Shown here piece after piece: positions 8,794-17,396 of a DNA stretch of 48,288 nucleotides (its first letter is position 1; every line of letters starts with the position of its first letter). The notes under the pieces are model-generated. The model was not told the origin of the DNA and did no database searches. It saw nothing but the letters and a program-made list of their open reading frames with translations. This DNA is from JBFHQE01 sp041592335 (GTDB taxonomy: Bacteria > Pseudomonadota > Gammaproteobacteria > Thiohalobacterales > Thiohalobacteraceae), in the NCBI GenBank assembly GCA_041592335.1, contig JBFHQE010000019.1, positions 1 through 48,288 on the forward strand. The letters are read 5' to 3'. A program made the translations under genes and the position numbers.

Positions 8794-8812
8794 CGATCAT
8801 ATTTTATGATCG
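8794..8812. promoter_or_regulatory. Perfect inverted repeat between divergent genes
   Basis: cgatcatattttatgatcg is an 8-base perfect inverted repeat with a 3-base spacer. It lies between the oxygenase gene (minus) and the small acidic gene (plus), followed on the plus strand by a T-rich stretch. It could be an operator or a weak terminator; there is no gene ending here on the plus strand, which favours a regulatory role. Confidence 0.4.
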
Positions 8813-8911
8813 TTTCGATGTGTTTTTTTTGATGTTAATTTTCGAAGAATCAGTATAAACGTTGCCTGCCTGGGTGCTTTATTGACATGACAATCGAGAG
8901 GTTAGGATTAC

Positions 8912-9139
8912 GTGGAAACAATTGAGTCCGATGACGACGATACCTTACTGGATTCCATCGATCTGGATATGGCGGCTGAAGACCTGCTGAAGCTCTCTTC
9001 CGCGTCCAATGACGCCGGTTTCTCTCCCAATCGGGATGACCGGCAATTCTATCGCCGACAGATGGATGCCAGACGCCGCCTGGAACAACTTCGGGAAGAG
9101 AAGGAACTGGCCGCAAGGTATGACGACTGGGGCGACTAG
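8912..9139 (+). CDS. Small acidic hypothetical protein (PA3496-like)
   Basis: 75 aa with a very acidic N-terminal half (ESDDDDTLLDSIDLDM) and a basic then mixed helical C-terminal half (RRQMDARRRLEQLREEKEL). No signal peptide or membrane segment. The C-terminal pattern RRxLExxxEEKxL resembles the small PA3496-type proteins of Pseudomonas, but I am not certain. The start is a GTG with an upstream gaggttagg. Its 3' end overlaps the convergent hdfR gene by 4 bases. Confidence 0.75.
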   Translation: METIESDDDDTLLDSIDLDMAAEDLLKLSSASNDAGFSPNRDDRQFYRRQMDARRRLEQLREEKELAARYDDWGD

Positions 9140-9993
9140 GCTCCCGCTTTCCCTGCCGCGCGACTGAAATACCCCAGCACCTCCGCAAACCGCTCGTTCC
9201 CGCCACCCGGTTTGTAGAGGGCATGGGCCGCCCGCTGAATCACCGGTGCGTCCTGCACCTGATACAACTGCCCCCCTTCAATGGCCCGAGACACCATCGG
9301 TTCCGCAAGATAGGCGCTACCGCCACAGGCCATGATCAACGCCAGGGCCATGCGCCCCAGCTCAACCCGCACGCGCGGTGTTGGCTGGTCAGGAAAATTC
9401 TGCGCATGCGCAACAGCAAAGGCGGTACCCCAGTCCACCATGACATAGCGCCCTCCCAATGCATCCGCGACGCTCTGGCCGGGTTCCGTCGATACCATAA
9501 TTAAGGGAATATCCATGACATGCTCTGCCTTGAGTTCCGGTATCAGCGGCGCATCGAACACAAAACCCAGGTCTAGCGCGCCTTCCTGCAGTTGGCGTAT
9601 CAGGGAGTCCCCGCGTTGCACCTCCAACGTCAGGGCAAGTTCGCTATGGGTTCGATAGACCCACTGCGCCCAGTCCTGCAGCGTGATATCCCACAGGCTC
9701 GACACGGCACCGACACTGAGTAAGCGCGGCCCATCATCTCCCAGAGCCACATCCTGACGCACCCGGCCCCAGGCCAGGGTGATATGTTCCGCGTGCTTGA
9801 CCAGCCGTTGCCCGGCAGGGGTTAACTGGATGTCATTTCGTTTACGGGTGAAAACCGGCACACCCAGCGTTTCTTCCAGCAGGCGGATACGCGCACTGAC
9901 AGCGGACTGGCTGATGCAAAGATTCTCGGCCGCCTTGCCAAAGTGACGGGTACGGCAGACTTCCAGAAAGGTTTTCAGAAACTCGGTATCCAT
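9136..9993 (-). CDS. hdfR: LysR-family transcription regulator, HdfR type
   Basis: 285 aa from ATG 9993. The N-terminal winged helix reads MDTEFLKTFLEVCRTRHFGKAAENL then ISQSAVSARIRLLEE, almost the HdfR start; the C-terminal 200 residues form the usual effector-binding domain. In E. coli HdfR represses flhDC and acts on the glutamate pathway. No flhDC or flagellar operon is in this window, so its target here is unknown. In-frame ATG 10005 and TTG 10008 are alternative starts; 9993 fits the family N-terminus. A 223-base divergent spacer separates it from the sucrose gene. Confidence 0.9.
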   Translation of the reverse strand: MDTEFLKTFLEVCRTRHFGKAAENLCISQSAVSARIRLLEETLGVPVFTRKRNDIQLTPAGQRLVKHAEHITLAWGRVRQDVALGDDGPRLLSVGAVSSLWDITLQDWAQWVYRTHSELALTLEVQRGDSLIRQLQEGALDLGFVFDAPLIPELKAEHVMDIPLIMVSTEPGQSVADALGGRYVMVDWGTAFAVAHAQNFPDQPTPRVRVELGRMALALIMACGGSAYLAEPMVSRAIEGGQLYQVQDAPVIQRAAHALYKPGGGNERFAEVLGYFSRAAGKAGA

Positions 9994-10231
9994 TGCCTCA
10001 ATCATCAAAGCGGATTGAATCGAGCAGTTTATTTCACTTTACGCTGACTGGGAATTCCCCTGGATAACAGCAGGCTCCCTTGCAAAATAATCCCGGTAAT
10101 CACTGCGTTATTTTTATATCTTCCCGAGACTTGCTAAAATCGCCCCATCGATAACAAGCGGGAATTTACTTATCTCAAACGCTAAAAAGACCACGCCTTC
10201 TACCCAGACTAGCAATGGACGCTATATTGTA

Positions 10232-12367
10232 ATGATCAGCGTGCATGGCCTGATTCGCCCGGACAAGCTTGAACTTGGGCGTGACGCCGATACCGGCGGC
10301 CAGACCAAATACGTCCTGGAACTGGCGCGCGCCCTGGCCGAGCAACCTGAAGTCGAGAAGGTCGACCTGGTTACCAAGCAGATTATCGACAAACAGGTCG
10401 ACGAGGAATACGGCCAGCACAAGCAGTTCATCAGCGACAAGGCCCGCCTGATCCGTCTCAACGCGGGACCGAAGGAATACCTGCCCAAGGAACAGCTCTG
10501 GGATCACCTGGATACCTTCGCGGATAATCTGCTCGCCTTCCTGCGCCAGCAGCCACGGCTGCCCGACATCATCCACTCTCATTATGCCGATGCCGGTTAT
10601 GTCGGCAGTCGCGTTGCCAATGTACTGGGCATTCCTCTTGTCCACACCGGGCATTCACTCGGCCGGGTGAAACGCCGCCGCCTGCTGGCCGCGGGTATCG
10701 ATGGCGAGCGAATCGAAACTGTCTACAACATGTCGCGCCGCATCGAGGCCGAGGAAATCACGCTTGCCAGCGCGGAACGCGTCATCACCAGCACCTCGCA
10801 GGAAATCGAGGAACAATATGGCCGCTACGACCACTACCAGCCGGAACAGATGCGGGTCATTCCGCCGGGCACCGATCTGCAACGCTTCTTCCCGCCCACC
10901 GGTAAGGAATGGCGCAGTCCGATAGCCAGGGAACTGGGCCGCTTTCTTCGCGAGCCGAAAAAACCTTTCATACTGGCCCTGTCGCGACCGGACACGCGCA
11001 AGAACATTACCTCGCTGGTCACCGCCTATGGCGAATCCAGTGCGCTGCAGAAAATGGCCAACCTGGTCATCGTGGCGGGGAATCGCGAAGACCTGCACGA
11101 CCTGGACGAAGGCGCCCAGGAGGTTTTCACCAACATCTTCCGGCTGTCCGACCTCTACGACCTCTATGGCAAGATCGCTTACCCAAAACACCATGAGCCC
11201 GATGATGTACCGGTACTCTATCGCCTGGCGACTGCGTCTGGCGGCGTGTTCGTTAACCCCGCGCTGACCGAACCCTTTGGCCTGACATTGATTGAAGCCG
11301 CCGCCAGCGGCCTGCCGATCGTGGCGACGGAAGACGGCGGTCCGCGCGACATTATCGGTAACTGCAATAACGGCACGCTGATCAATCCGCTCGATCCGGC
11401 CGAGATCGCCGATGCTATTTTCAAGATACTGGTCGATCGCGAGGCCTGGGAACATTATTCGAAAAAGGGACTGGCCGGCGTGCGCCAGCATTATTCCTGG
11501 GAAGCGCATGCCCGGCGTTATCTGGAACTGATCCAGCCGACCATTGATAAAACCGAGCGACTGGTTCGGCCGCCCCGTTCCCGTCGCCCCATGTTGCATC
11601 ACGACCGCGCCATCTTCACCGATCTCGACCAGAACCTGCTCGGCGATCCGGAATCCCTGCCCGGGTTCATTGAAACGGTGCGCAATAACCGCAAGTGCGC
11701 CACCTTCGGCATCGCCACCGGCCGACGGCTGGACTCGGCATTGAAGGTCATGAAGCAATACGGCATCCCGGAACCGGACGTGCTTATCACCAGTGGCGGC
11801 ACCGAAATTCATTACGCACCCAAGCTCACCATGGATGCCAGCTGGCTGGATCACATCGATTACCACTGGATGCCCAAGGCCGTGCGCAAGGCGCTTAACG
11901 ACCTGCCCGGCATTAAGCTGCAGCCCAAGGTGGAACAGAGCCGCTTCAAGATCAGCTATTACATCAACCCGGAAATCGCGCCCAGCATGGATGATATCAA
12001 CCGCATCCTGCATCAACAGGAACTGTCAGTGAACGCAACGCTTTCATTCGGTCAGTTCCTCGATATCCTGCCATTGCGTGCTTCGAAAGGTCTCGCATTG
12101 CGCTACTTCGCCGCCCGCTGGAACATCCCCCTGGAGCATATCCTGGTAGCTGGCGGTTCCGGCGCGGATGAAGACATGATGCGCGGCAACACCCTGGCCG
12201 TGGTCGTCGCCAACCGCCACCATGAAGAACTGTCCAAGCTCATGAACACCGACCAGATCTATTTCGCACATCAGCCTTATGCCAAGGGCATACTCGAGGC
12301 GCTGGATCATTATGATTTCTTCAACAGCTGCACGGTTCCGGAATCGGATGCCGAGGTGAATGCATGA
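10232..12367 (+). CDS. Sucrose-phosphate synthase with C-terminal HAD domain
   Basis: 711 aa. It makes sucrose-6-phosphate from UDP- or ADP-glucose and fructose-6-phosphate. The GT-B domain (1-440) has GRDADTGGQTKYVLELA for sugar binding and the E-x7-E motif in ALTEPFGLTLIEAAASG. The C-terminal domain (about 455-700) is HAD-type: motif I FTDLDQNLL is intact, but motif IV reads GGSGADED instead of GDSGND, so phosphatase activity is doubtful. Family members usually begin a few residues earlier (YIVMIS...); here the frame is open upstream without another ATG, GTG or TTG. It overlaps the phosphatase gene by 4 bases. Sucrose serves as a compatible solute in many halotolerant bacteria. Confidence 0.93.
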   Translation: MISVHGLIRPDKLELGRDADTGGQTKYVLELARALAEQPEVEKVDLVTKQIIDKQVDEEYGQHKQFISDKARLIRLNAGPKEYLPKEQLWDHLDTFADNLLAFLRQQPRLPDIIHSHYADAGYVGSRVANVLGIPLVHTGHSLGRVKRRRLLAAGIDGERIETVYNMSRRIEAEEITLASAERVITSTSQEIEEQYGRYDHYQPEQMRVIPPGTDLQRFFPPTGKEWRSPIARELGRFLREPKKPFILALSRPDTRKNITSLVTAYGESSALQKMANLVIVAGNREDLHDLDEGAQEVFTNIFRLSDLYDLYGKIAYPKHHEPDDVPVLYRLATASGGVFVNPALTEPFGLTLIEAAASGLPIVATEDGGPRDIIGNCNNGTLINPLDPAEIADAIFKILVDREAWEHYSKKGLAGVRQHYSWEAHARRYLELIQPTIDKTERLVRPPRSRRPMLHHDRAIFTDLDQNLLGDPESLPGFIETVRNNRKCATFGIATGRRLDSALKVMKQYGIPEPDVLITSGGTEIHYAPKLTMDASWLDHIDYHWMPKAVRKALNDLPGIKLQPKVEQSRFKISYYINPEIAPSMDDINRILHQQELSVNATLSFGQFLDILPLRASKGLALRYFAARWNIPLEHILVAGGSGADEDMMRGNTLAVVVANRHHEELSKLMNTDQIYFAHQPYAKGILEALDHYDFFNSCTVPESDAEVNA

Positions 12368-13212
12368 CCGGTAAATTACTGCTCTGCACCGACCTCGACC
12401 GCACGCTGCTGCCGAACGGCACACAACCCGAATCGCCGGGCGTTCGTGAACGTTTCAGCAATTTTGTACAGCATGAACACATAACACTGGTGTATGTCAC
12501 CGGTCGCGACAAGGACCTGGTGGAACGGGCGATCAAGTGCTACCTGCTACCGCGTCCCGATCTGGTCATTAGCGATGTTGGCAGCAAGATTTACGATTTG
12601 CGCGGCGGCGACTGGCAAGTTTGGCCTCAATGGGAAACCGAGATCCAGCAGGACTGGGGCGATTATGATCACAACCGCCTGCGAGAACTGTTTCTGAATC
12701 TCAAACCACTGCAATTGCAGGAACACGCCAAGCAGAATACGCACAAGCTGAGTTACTACATTCCGCTGCATACCAATCACGACCTGCTGATTCGCGACAT
12801 GGAACAACGCCTGCAACAGCAGGGCATCAAGGCCAGCCTGATCTGGAGCGTGGATGAACCGGCCGGTATCGGCCTGCTGGATGTACTGCCCGCATCGGCG
12901 ACCAAGCTGCACGCCATCGACTTTGTCCGCCAGCAACTGGACTTCGCCATCGAGAACACCGTCTTCTCCGGCGACAGTGGCAACGATATGCCGGTACTCG
13001 CCAGCAACATACCCGCGGTACTGGTCGCCAACGCCACTCCCCAGGTACGCGAAATGGCGCTGCAAAAGGCGCGTGCCGCTGGCAATAGCGATCATCTTTA
13101 TATCGCGCAGGGTCTCAATGAAAACCTGAACGGCAATTACAGCGCCGGAATACTCGAAGGCATTGCGCACTACCACCCGGAACTTTCCTCGCTGATCGAT
13201 GCCCAAGCCTGA
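12364..13212 (+). CDS. Sucrose-6-phosphate phosphatase (HAD-IIB)
   Basis: 282 aa HAD hydrolase. Motif I TDLDRTLL, motif II YVTGRDKDL, the Lys of motif III in SATKLHAIDF, and motif IV FSGDSGNDMPVL are all intact. Translational coupling (ATGA) to sucrose-phosphate synthase makes sucrose-phosphatase the best call; mannosyl-3-phosphoglycerate phosphatases share the fold. It supplies the intact phosphatase site that the C-terminal HAD domain of the upstream enzyme seems to have lost. The next gene starts directly after the stop codon. Confidence 0.9.
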   Translation: MTGKLLLCTDLDRTLLPNGTQPESPGVRERFSNFVQHEHITLVYVTGRDKDLVERAIKCYLLPRPDLVISDVGSKIYDLRGGDWQVWPQWETEIQQDWGDYDHNRLRELFLNLKPLQLQEHAKQNTHKLSYYIPLHTNHDLLIRDMEQRLQQQGIKASLIWSVDEPAGIGLLDVLPASATKLHAIDFVRQQLDFAIENTVFSGDSGNDMPVLASNIPAVLVANATPQVREMALQKARAAGNSDHLYIAQGLNENLNGNYSAGILEGIAHYHPELSSLIDAQA

Positions 13213-13776
13213 ATGAAGTTCCTCGATCATCCCTCCGGCTATGGCTGGATCAGTATCGCCCTGCACTGGCTGAGCGCATTGCTGGTATTCACCCTGATCC
13301 CGCTTGGATTGTGGATGGTGGAACTTGATTACTACGACAGCTGGTACAAAAAAGGGCCCGATCTGCACCGCAGTCTCGGCGTACTGCTGGCGTTGCTGCT
13401 CATGCTCCGTCTTGGCTGGCGCATTGGAAGCGGCAAACCGGCGTACCCCGAGGATATGCCACGCTGGCAAGTGCAGCTTGCCGTGGGCGTGCATCACCTG
13501 ATGTATCTGCTGCTGTTTGCGCTGGTGATAACCGGCTACCTGATTTCGACCGCGGATGGCCGCGCGGTTGCCGTGTTCGACTGGTTCGAAATACCGGCCA
13601 CCCTGCAGAACATCGAGGGCCAGGAAGACATTGCCGGCGACATTCACTTTATCCTGGCAATGACACTGCTGGGGTTTGTTGCCCTGCACCTGCTTGGCGC
13701 GATAAAACATGCCTTAACAGGACACAAACAACTGTTGCTGCGTATGTTAACTCCCGGTCGAACGTTAAACGAATAA
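13213..13776 (+). CDS. Cytochrome b561 family protein
   Basis: 187 aa inner-membrane di-haem cytochrome of the bacterial b561 (CybB) type. Four membrane segments are visible, with haem-ligand His candidates in ISIALHWLSA, DLHRSLGVLL, GVHHLMYLLL and FVALHLLGAIKHAL. It transfers electrons from the quinol pool; YceI is a frequent genetic partner. Its ATG follows the stop codon of the phosphatase gene directly, so it belongs to the sucrose operon transcriptionally even though no functional link is obvious. Confidence 0.92.
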   Translation: MKFLDHPSGYGWISIALHWLSALLVFTLIPLGLWMVELDYYDSWYKKGPDLHRSLGVLLALLLMLRLGWRIGSGKPAYPEDMPRWQVQLAVGVHHLMYLLLFALVITGYLISTADGRAVAVFDWFEIPATLQNIEGQEDIAGDIHFILAMTLLGFVALHLLGAIKHALTGHKQLLLRMLTPGRTLNE

Positions 13777-13779
13777 CTT

Positions 13780-13838
13780 GTAGGAACTGCCTTGGCCGCG
13801 AATGGCAATTCAGTTCGCGGCCAAGGCCGCTCCTACAG
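13780..13838. repeat. GTAGGAGC-type extragenic palindrome
   Basis: gtaggaactgccttggccgcgaa...ttcgcggccaaggccgctcctacag. The two arms cttggccgcgaa and ttcgcggccaag pair perfectly around an 11-base loop, framed by gtagga and tcctac. It lies between the cytochrome b561 and yceI genes and may stabilise mRNA or cause partial termination. Confidence 0.75.
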
Positions 13839-13880
13839 TCGAAACATGCTGTATGAACGTCAACAATGGAGTCATTGATT

Positions 13881-14456
13881 ATGAACAGACCCGCAATCCT
13901 GTTGCTTGCCAGCACACTATCACTAACCGCTCTGCCCGCCCTGGCGGAAAACTACGCCATTGACACCAAGGGCGCCCATGCCTTTGTCCAGTTTCGTATC
14001 AAGCACCTCGGCTATAGCTGGCTGGTAGGCCGCTTCAATACCTTTGAAGGCAATTTCAGCTACGACGAAATCAATCCGGATACCGCCAGCGTCAATGTCA
14101 CCATCGACACGGCCAGCGTGGACTCCAATCATGCCGAACGCGACAAGCATCTGCGCAGCGATGACTTCCTCAATGTCGAGAAATTCCCGCAGGCCACCTT
14201 CAAAAGCACGTCATACAAGGAGCTCGAAGATGGCAAGGCTGAACTGACCGGCGACTTCACCCTGAACGGCGTGACCAAACCTATCACCATTGCCGTGGAA
14301 CATATCGGCGCGGGCGAAGATCCCTGGGGCGGATACCGTCGCGGTTTTTATGGCACCACATCCTTCAAGCTGAAGGACTTCAACATCAAGAAATACCTTG
14401 GGCCTGCATCCGAGACCGTGGAACTGATGCTGGGCGTCGAGGGTATCCGGCAATAA
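13881..14456 (+). CDS. YceI family periplasmic lipid-binding protein
   Basis: 191 aa with a clear signal peptide (about residues 1-22, cleavage after ALA|EN). The YceI lipocalin-like domain shows AIDTKGAHAFVQFRIKHLGYSW, FEGNFSYD and the conserved DSNHAERDKHLRSDDFL plus FPQATFKSTS. Family members bind isoprenoid chains such as quinone precursors in a beta-barrel. The GGAG at 13868-13871 is well placed for ATG 13881; ATG 13866 in the same frame would overlap that site. It forms a pair with cytochrome b561, as in many proteobacteria. A terminator follows. Confidence 0.93.
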   Translation: MNRPAILLLASTLSLTALPALAENYAIDTKGAHAFVQFRIKHLGYSWLVGRFNTFEGNFSYDEINPDTASVNVTIDTASVDSNHAERDKHLRSDDFLNVEKFPQATFKSTSYKELEDGKAELTGDFTLNGVTKPITIAVEHIGAGEDPWGGYRRGFYGTTSFKLKDFNIKKYLGPASETVELMLGVEGIRQ

Positions 14457-14498
14457 CCGCCCGCCTGGCGCTTTCCAGGCATGCTTTAACCACATCCG

Positions 14499-14530
14499 AT
14501 CAGGCCATTTTTATATGGCCTGATTTTTTG
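14499..14530 (+). terminator. Rho-independent terminator after yceI
   Basis: atcaggccat and atggcctgat form a 10-base stem around a ttttat loop, followed by tttttg. It ends the sucrose/b561/YceI transcript. Confidence 0.85.
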
Positions 14531-14538
14531 TTTGCAAA

Positions 14539-14553
14539 TGATAATGATTATTG
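14539..14553. promoter_or_regulatory. Fur-box-like site before the LbtU-type porin gene
   Basis: tgataatgattattg matches the 7-1-7 Fur consensus TGATAATnATTATCA at 13 of 15 positions counting the free middle base. It lies about 95 bases before the porin start codon and follows the preceding terminator, so it can control only the downstream gene. An AT-rich promoter-like stretch with the palindrome atgttataacat lies between the two. Confidence 0.75.
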
Positions 14554-14646
14554 TTAAGTTTCTGTCCTCGGCGAAATCCAGAATAAGTCTTGTCGGAAAA
14601 ATATGTTATAACATAACGACAAATCTATTATTGAGGTTGAATTGAA

Positions 14647-15792
14647 ATGAAAAAAACACCCTTAGTCATTGCAATAGCAGGTATTTTAGGTGCGAGTGGC
14701 GCGTCGGCCGCCAGTGTCGAAGAACGTCTGCAACGCATGGAACAACGCATGCAGTACCTGGAACAGCGCGTTAAGGAACAGGACAAGGTAATCGCGGAAA
14801 AGGAAGCGCAAATCGCTGAAATGCAGGAAAGCAGCAGCACAGGTGGTGGCTGGTTCCAGGGGGTTGAGATTGGCGGCCTGGTGGAAGTGGAAGGCGCTAC
14901 CGGCGAAGACTTCAGCGGCGCGGATTCCAGCGACATCGTACTGGCTACCGCCGAAATCGGCATGCTGGCGCAGATCAACGACATCACCGAAGCCGAGATT
15001 GTGTTGCTTTATGAAGACGATGGCGCAACCTCACTGGATGTCGACGTTGCCCGCATCGGTATCGCCGCGACCGAGGCCCTCAACCTGGATTTCGGCCAAA
15101 TGTATGTCCCCTTCGGTAGCTACGCGACCCAGATGATTTCCGATCCGTTGACCCTGGAGATCGGCGAGACGCGTGAATCCGTGGCCATGGCGACTTTGCA
15201 CAATAGTGGCGTTGAGATCGGTACCTACATCTTCAACGGTGAAACCACGGAACTGAACGATGACGATGAAATCGACAACTTTGGCGCCTTCGCCATTTAT
15301 AGCTACGAAGGCGATCGTTTTAATATTGAAGGCAGTCTGGGTTACATCAATGACCTGACCGATTCCGATGCCCTGCAGGACACCATCGGTGGCACCGTGA
15401 CCGACAGCGTGGCCGCATACACGGCTTCCGCCATTGTCAACGCAGGCCCTTTCACCTTTATCGGTGAATACCTGGGCGCGAGCGATGACTTCGGTGCCGG
15501 TGATCTATCGGTTGCGGGCGGAGAAGAACCATCCGCATTCAATATCGAAGCCGGTTACAACTTCGAGTTAAGTGGCAAGGAAGCCAATATCGCGCTGGGT
15601 TACCAGGAAACGGAAGACGCAGTTGCGCTTGGGCTACCGGAGAAACGCGTACTCACCGCCTTTTCCGTCGCCATTATGAAGAACACTTCCCTCGCCTTCG
15701 AATGGGCAGCGGATGAAGACTACAGCGTCGCCAACGGCGGCACCGGCAACGATGCCGACACCTTCACCACCCAACTCGCGGTGGAATTTTAA
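14647..15792 (+). CDS. LbtU-family siderophore porin-like protein
   Basis: 381 aa outer-membrane protein. A signal peptide (1-21, cleavage at ASA|AS) is followed by a coiled coil (about 23-60: VEERLQRMEQRMQYLEQRV) and then alternating beta strands ending in QLAVEF with the terminal Phe required for barrel insertion. This layout matches the LbtU family, of which the Legionella member takes up legiobactin without TonB. The very acidic loops (ELNDDDEID) would suit cation or iron-complex capture. A Fur-box-like site upstream supports an iron role. The ligand is unknown. Confidence 0.82.
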   Translation: MKKTPLVIAIAGILGASGASAASVEERLQRMEQRMQYLEQRVKEQDKVIAEKEAQIAEMQESSSTGGGWFQGVEIGGLVEVEGATGEDFSGADSSDIVLATAEIGMLAQINDITEAEIVLLYEDDGATSLDVDVARIGIAATEALNLDFGQMYVPFGSYATQMISDPLTLEIGETRESVAMATLHNSGVEIGTYIFNGETTELNDDDEIDNFGAFAIYSYEGDRFNIEGSLGYINDLTDSDALQDTIGGTVTDSVAAYTASAIVNAGPFTFIGEYLGASDDFGAGDLSVAGGEEPSAFNIEAGYNFELSGKEANIALGYQETEDAVALGLPEKRVLTAFSVAIMKNTSLAFEWAADEDYSVANGGTGNDADTFTTQLAVEF

Positions 15793-15804
15793 ACCTCGGG
15801 TTCT

Positions 15805-15854
15805 GTAGGAGCCGGCTCACCCGCGAATCGTTCGTGGCCAGGGTCGCTCCTGCA
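15805..15854. repeat. GTAGGAGC-type extragenic palindrome
   Basis: gtaggagccggctcacccgcgaatcgttcgtggccagggtcgctcctgcag is an imperfect member of the same family as 13780-13838. It separates the porin and imelysin genes. Confidence 0.6.
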
Positions 15855-15879
15855 GCACATTTTTTTCAGGAGAAAATAC

Positions 15880-17139
15880 ATGAAACGAACGCTCATTGCC
15901 CTGGGCCTGGCAACCTGCGCTTCCACACAGGTAAGCGCCGCACCCAGCGAAAAAGACGTGCTGGTGCATTACGCAGACCTTGCGCATGCCATGTATGAAG
16001 ACGCCTTGATCACGGCAAAAGCCATGCAGGACAAGATTAATACCCTGCTCGCGGAGCCTACGCCCGCGACACTGAAAGCCGCGCGTGAATCCTGGGTAGA
16101 AGCGCGCCACCCTTACCAGCAGACCGAGGCCTATCGCTTCGGCAATGCCATCGTCGATGACTGGGAAGGCAAGGTCAACGCCTGGCCACTGGACGAAGGG
16201 CTGATCGATTACGTGGCCACCGGTTACGGTAACGAATCGGATGAAAACGCCTTTTATACCGCCAACGTAATCGCCAACCCTCAGTTAATGTTGTCAGGTA
16301 ACAAGATTGACGCCAGCAACATCACCAGGGAACTGCTCCGTGACACGCTGCATGAAGTGGACTCCGTTGAAGCAAACGTGGCCACCGGTTATCACGCCAT
16401 CGAATTCCTGCTCTGGGGCCAGGACCTGAATGGCAGCGGCCCGGGCGCGGGGAACCGCCCCGCCAGTGATTTCGATAAGCAAAATTGCACCGGGGGTCAC
16501 TGCGATCGCCGGGCACAATACCTGACAGCAGCCACCGCGCTGTTGATTGACGACCTCGAATGGATGGTGGCGCAGTGGGCAGAGAACGGCGCGGCGCGAA
16601 CAGAAGTCACCAGCGGCGATGTTCAGCAGGATCTGTCCACCATTCTTACCGGCATGGGCAGCCTGTCCTACGGCGAGCTGGCCGGCGAACGCATGAAACT
16701 CGGCCTGATGCTGCATGATCCGGAAGAAGAACAAGATTGCTTCAGCGACAACACCCACTGGTCACACTATAACGACGCGCTCGGCATCCGGAATGTCTAT
16801 ACCGGCACCTACACCCGCGTTGATGGCACGAAACTGACCGGCCCTAGCCTGTCCGAACTGGTCGCCAGCAAGGACAAGGCCGTGGACAAAGCGCTGCGCG
16901 CCAGCCTGGATGCAACGCTTGCCAAAATGCAGGTGCTGGTCGATACGGCCAACCAGGGCGAAGCCTATGACCAGATGATCGGCGCCGGTAACAGCGCGGG
17001 CAATGCCAAGGTGATGGCCGCGATCAACGCCCTGCTCGACCAGACCCGGGAGATTGAAAAGGCCGTGCATGTCATGGAGCTTGGCGGCATTGCCTTTGAA
17101 GGTTCCGATAGCCTGGATGCGCCGGAGAGCATTCAATAA
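15880..17139 (+). CDS. Imelysin family iron-regulated protein (IrpA-like)
   Basis: 419 aa periplasmic protein with a signal peptide (1-20, VSA|AP). The imelysin GxHxxE motif is present as GYHAIEFLLWG, together with the early RESWVEARHPYQQTEAYRFG and repeated four-helix-bundle halves typical of IrpA/ICMP proteins. The family was first called a peptidase but is now considered an iron-uptake component. The Fur-box-like site upstream of the porin probably controls this gene as well, because no terminator separates them, only a REP-like repeat. A strong terminator follows. Confidence 0.92.
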   Translation: MKRTLIALGLATCASTQVSAAPSEKDVLVHYADLAHAMYEDALITAKAMQDKINTLLAEPTPATLKAARESWVEARHPYQQTEAYRFGNAIVDDWEGKVNAWPLDEGLIDYVATGYGNESDENAFYTANVIANPQLMLSGNKIDASNITRELLRDTLHEVDSVEANVATGYHAIEFLLWGQDLNGSGPGAGNRPASDFDKQNCTGGHCDRRAQYLTAATALLIDDLEWMVAQWAENGAARTEVTSGDVQQDLSTILTGMGSLSYGELAGERMKLGLMLHDPEEEQDCFSDNTHWSHYNDALGIRNVYTGTYTRVDGTKLTGPSLSELVASKDKAVDKALRASLDATLAKMQVLVDTANQGEAYDQMIGAGNSAGNAKVMAAINALLDQTREIEKAVHVMELGGIAFEGSDSLDAPESIQ

Positions 17140-17167
17140 TGCGAACAGGTTGCATGTTTACGGTATG

Positions 17168-17195
17168 GCCGGGTTTGTTAACCCGGCTTTTTTTT
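17168..17195 (+). terminator. Rho-independent terminator after the first imelysin gene
   Basis: gccgggtt and aacccggc form an 8-base stem with a 4-base loop, followed by eight T. It ends the porin-imelysin transcript. Confidence 0.92.
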
Positions 17196-17248
17196 GCCTC
17201 CTGATTATAAAAAGCGGCAAAGCGCTTCCGCCGCAACCAAGGCCATCT

Positions 17249-17334
17249 CGTCATTGCGAGGAGCGATAGCGACGTGGCAATCTCCAACACATTGATCTTA
17301 TTTAAAAGATTGCCATGCTTCGCGCGCAATGACG
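17249..17334. repeat. CGTCATTGCGAG dispersed inverted repeat
   Basis: The left arm cgtcattgcgag plus gcaatct pairs with the right arm agattgcc...gcgcaatgacg across a central spacer. The CGTCATTGCGAGGAGCG element is a very widespread non-coding repeat of proteobacterial genomes. It lies in the spacer before the MotA-like gene. Confidence 0.75.
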
Positions 17335-17396
17335 TTGCTTTACCAGCAGGCACAATCCTTGCTCTTCTATCGGTATTCACCCCGCAGGAGCCTGCT

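Noticed and set aside
10655..12016. 453-aa open frame on the minus strand
   Set aside because: Antisense to sucrose-phosphate synthase, no motifs.
17249..17334. Insertion sequence or MITE with mobility gene
   Set aside because: Only a short non-coding inverted repeat is present, without transposase or clear target duplication.
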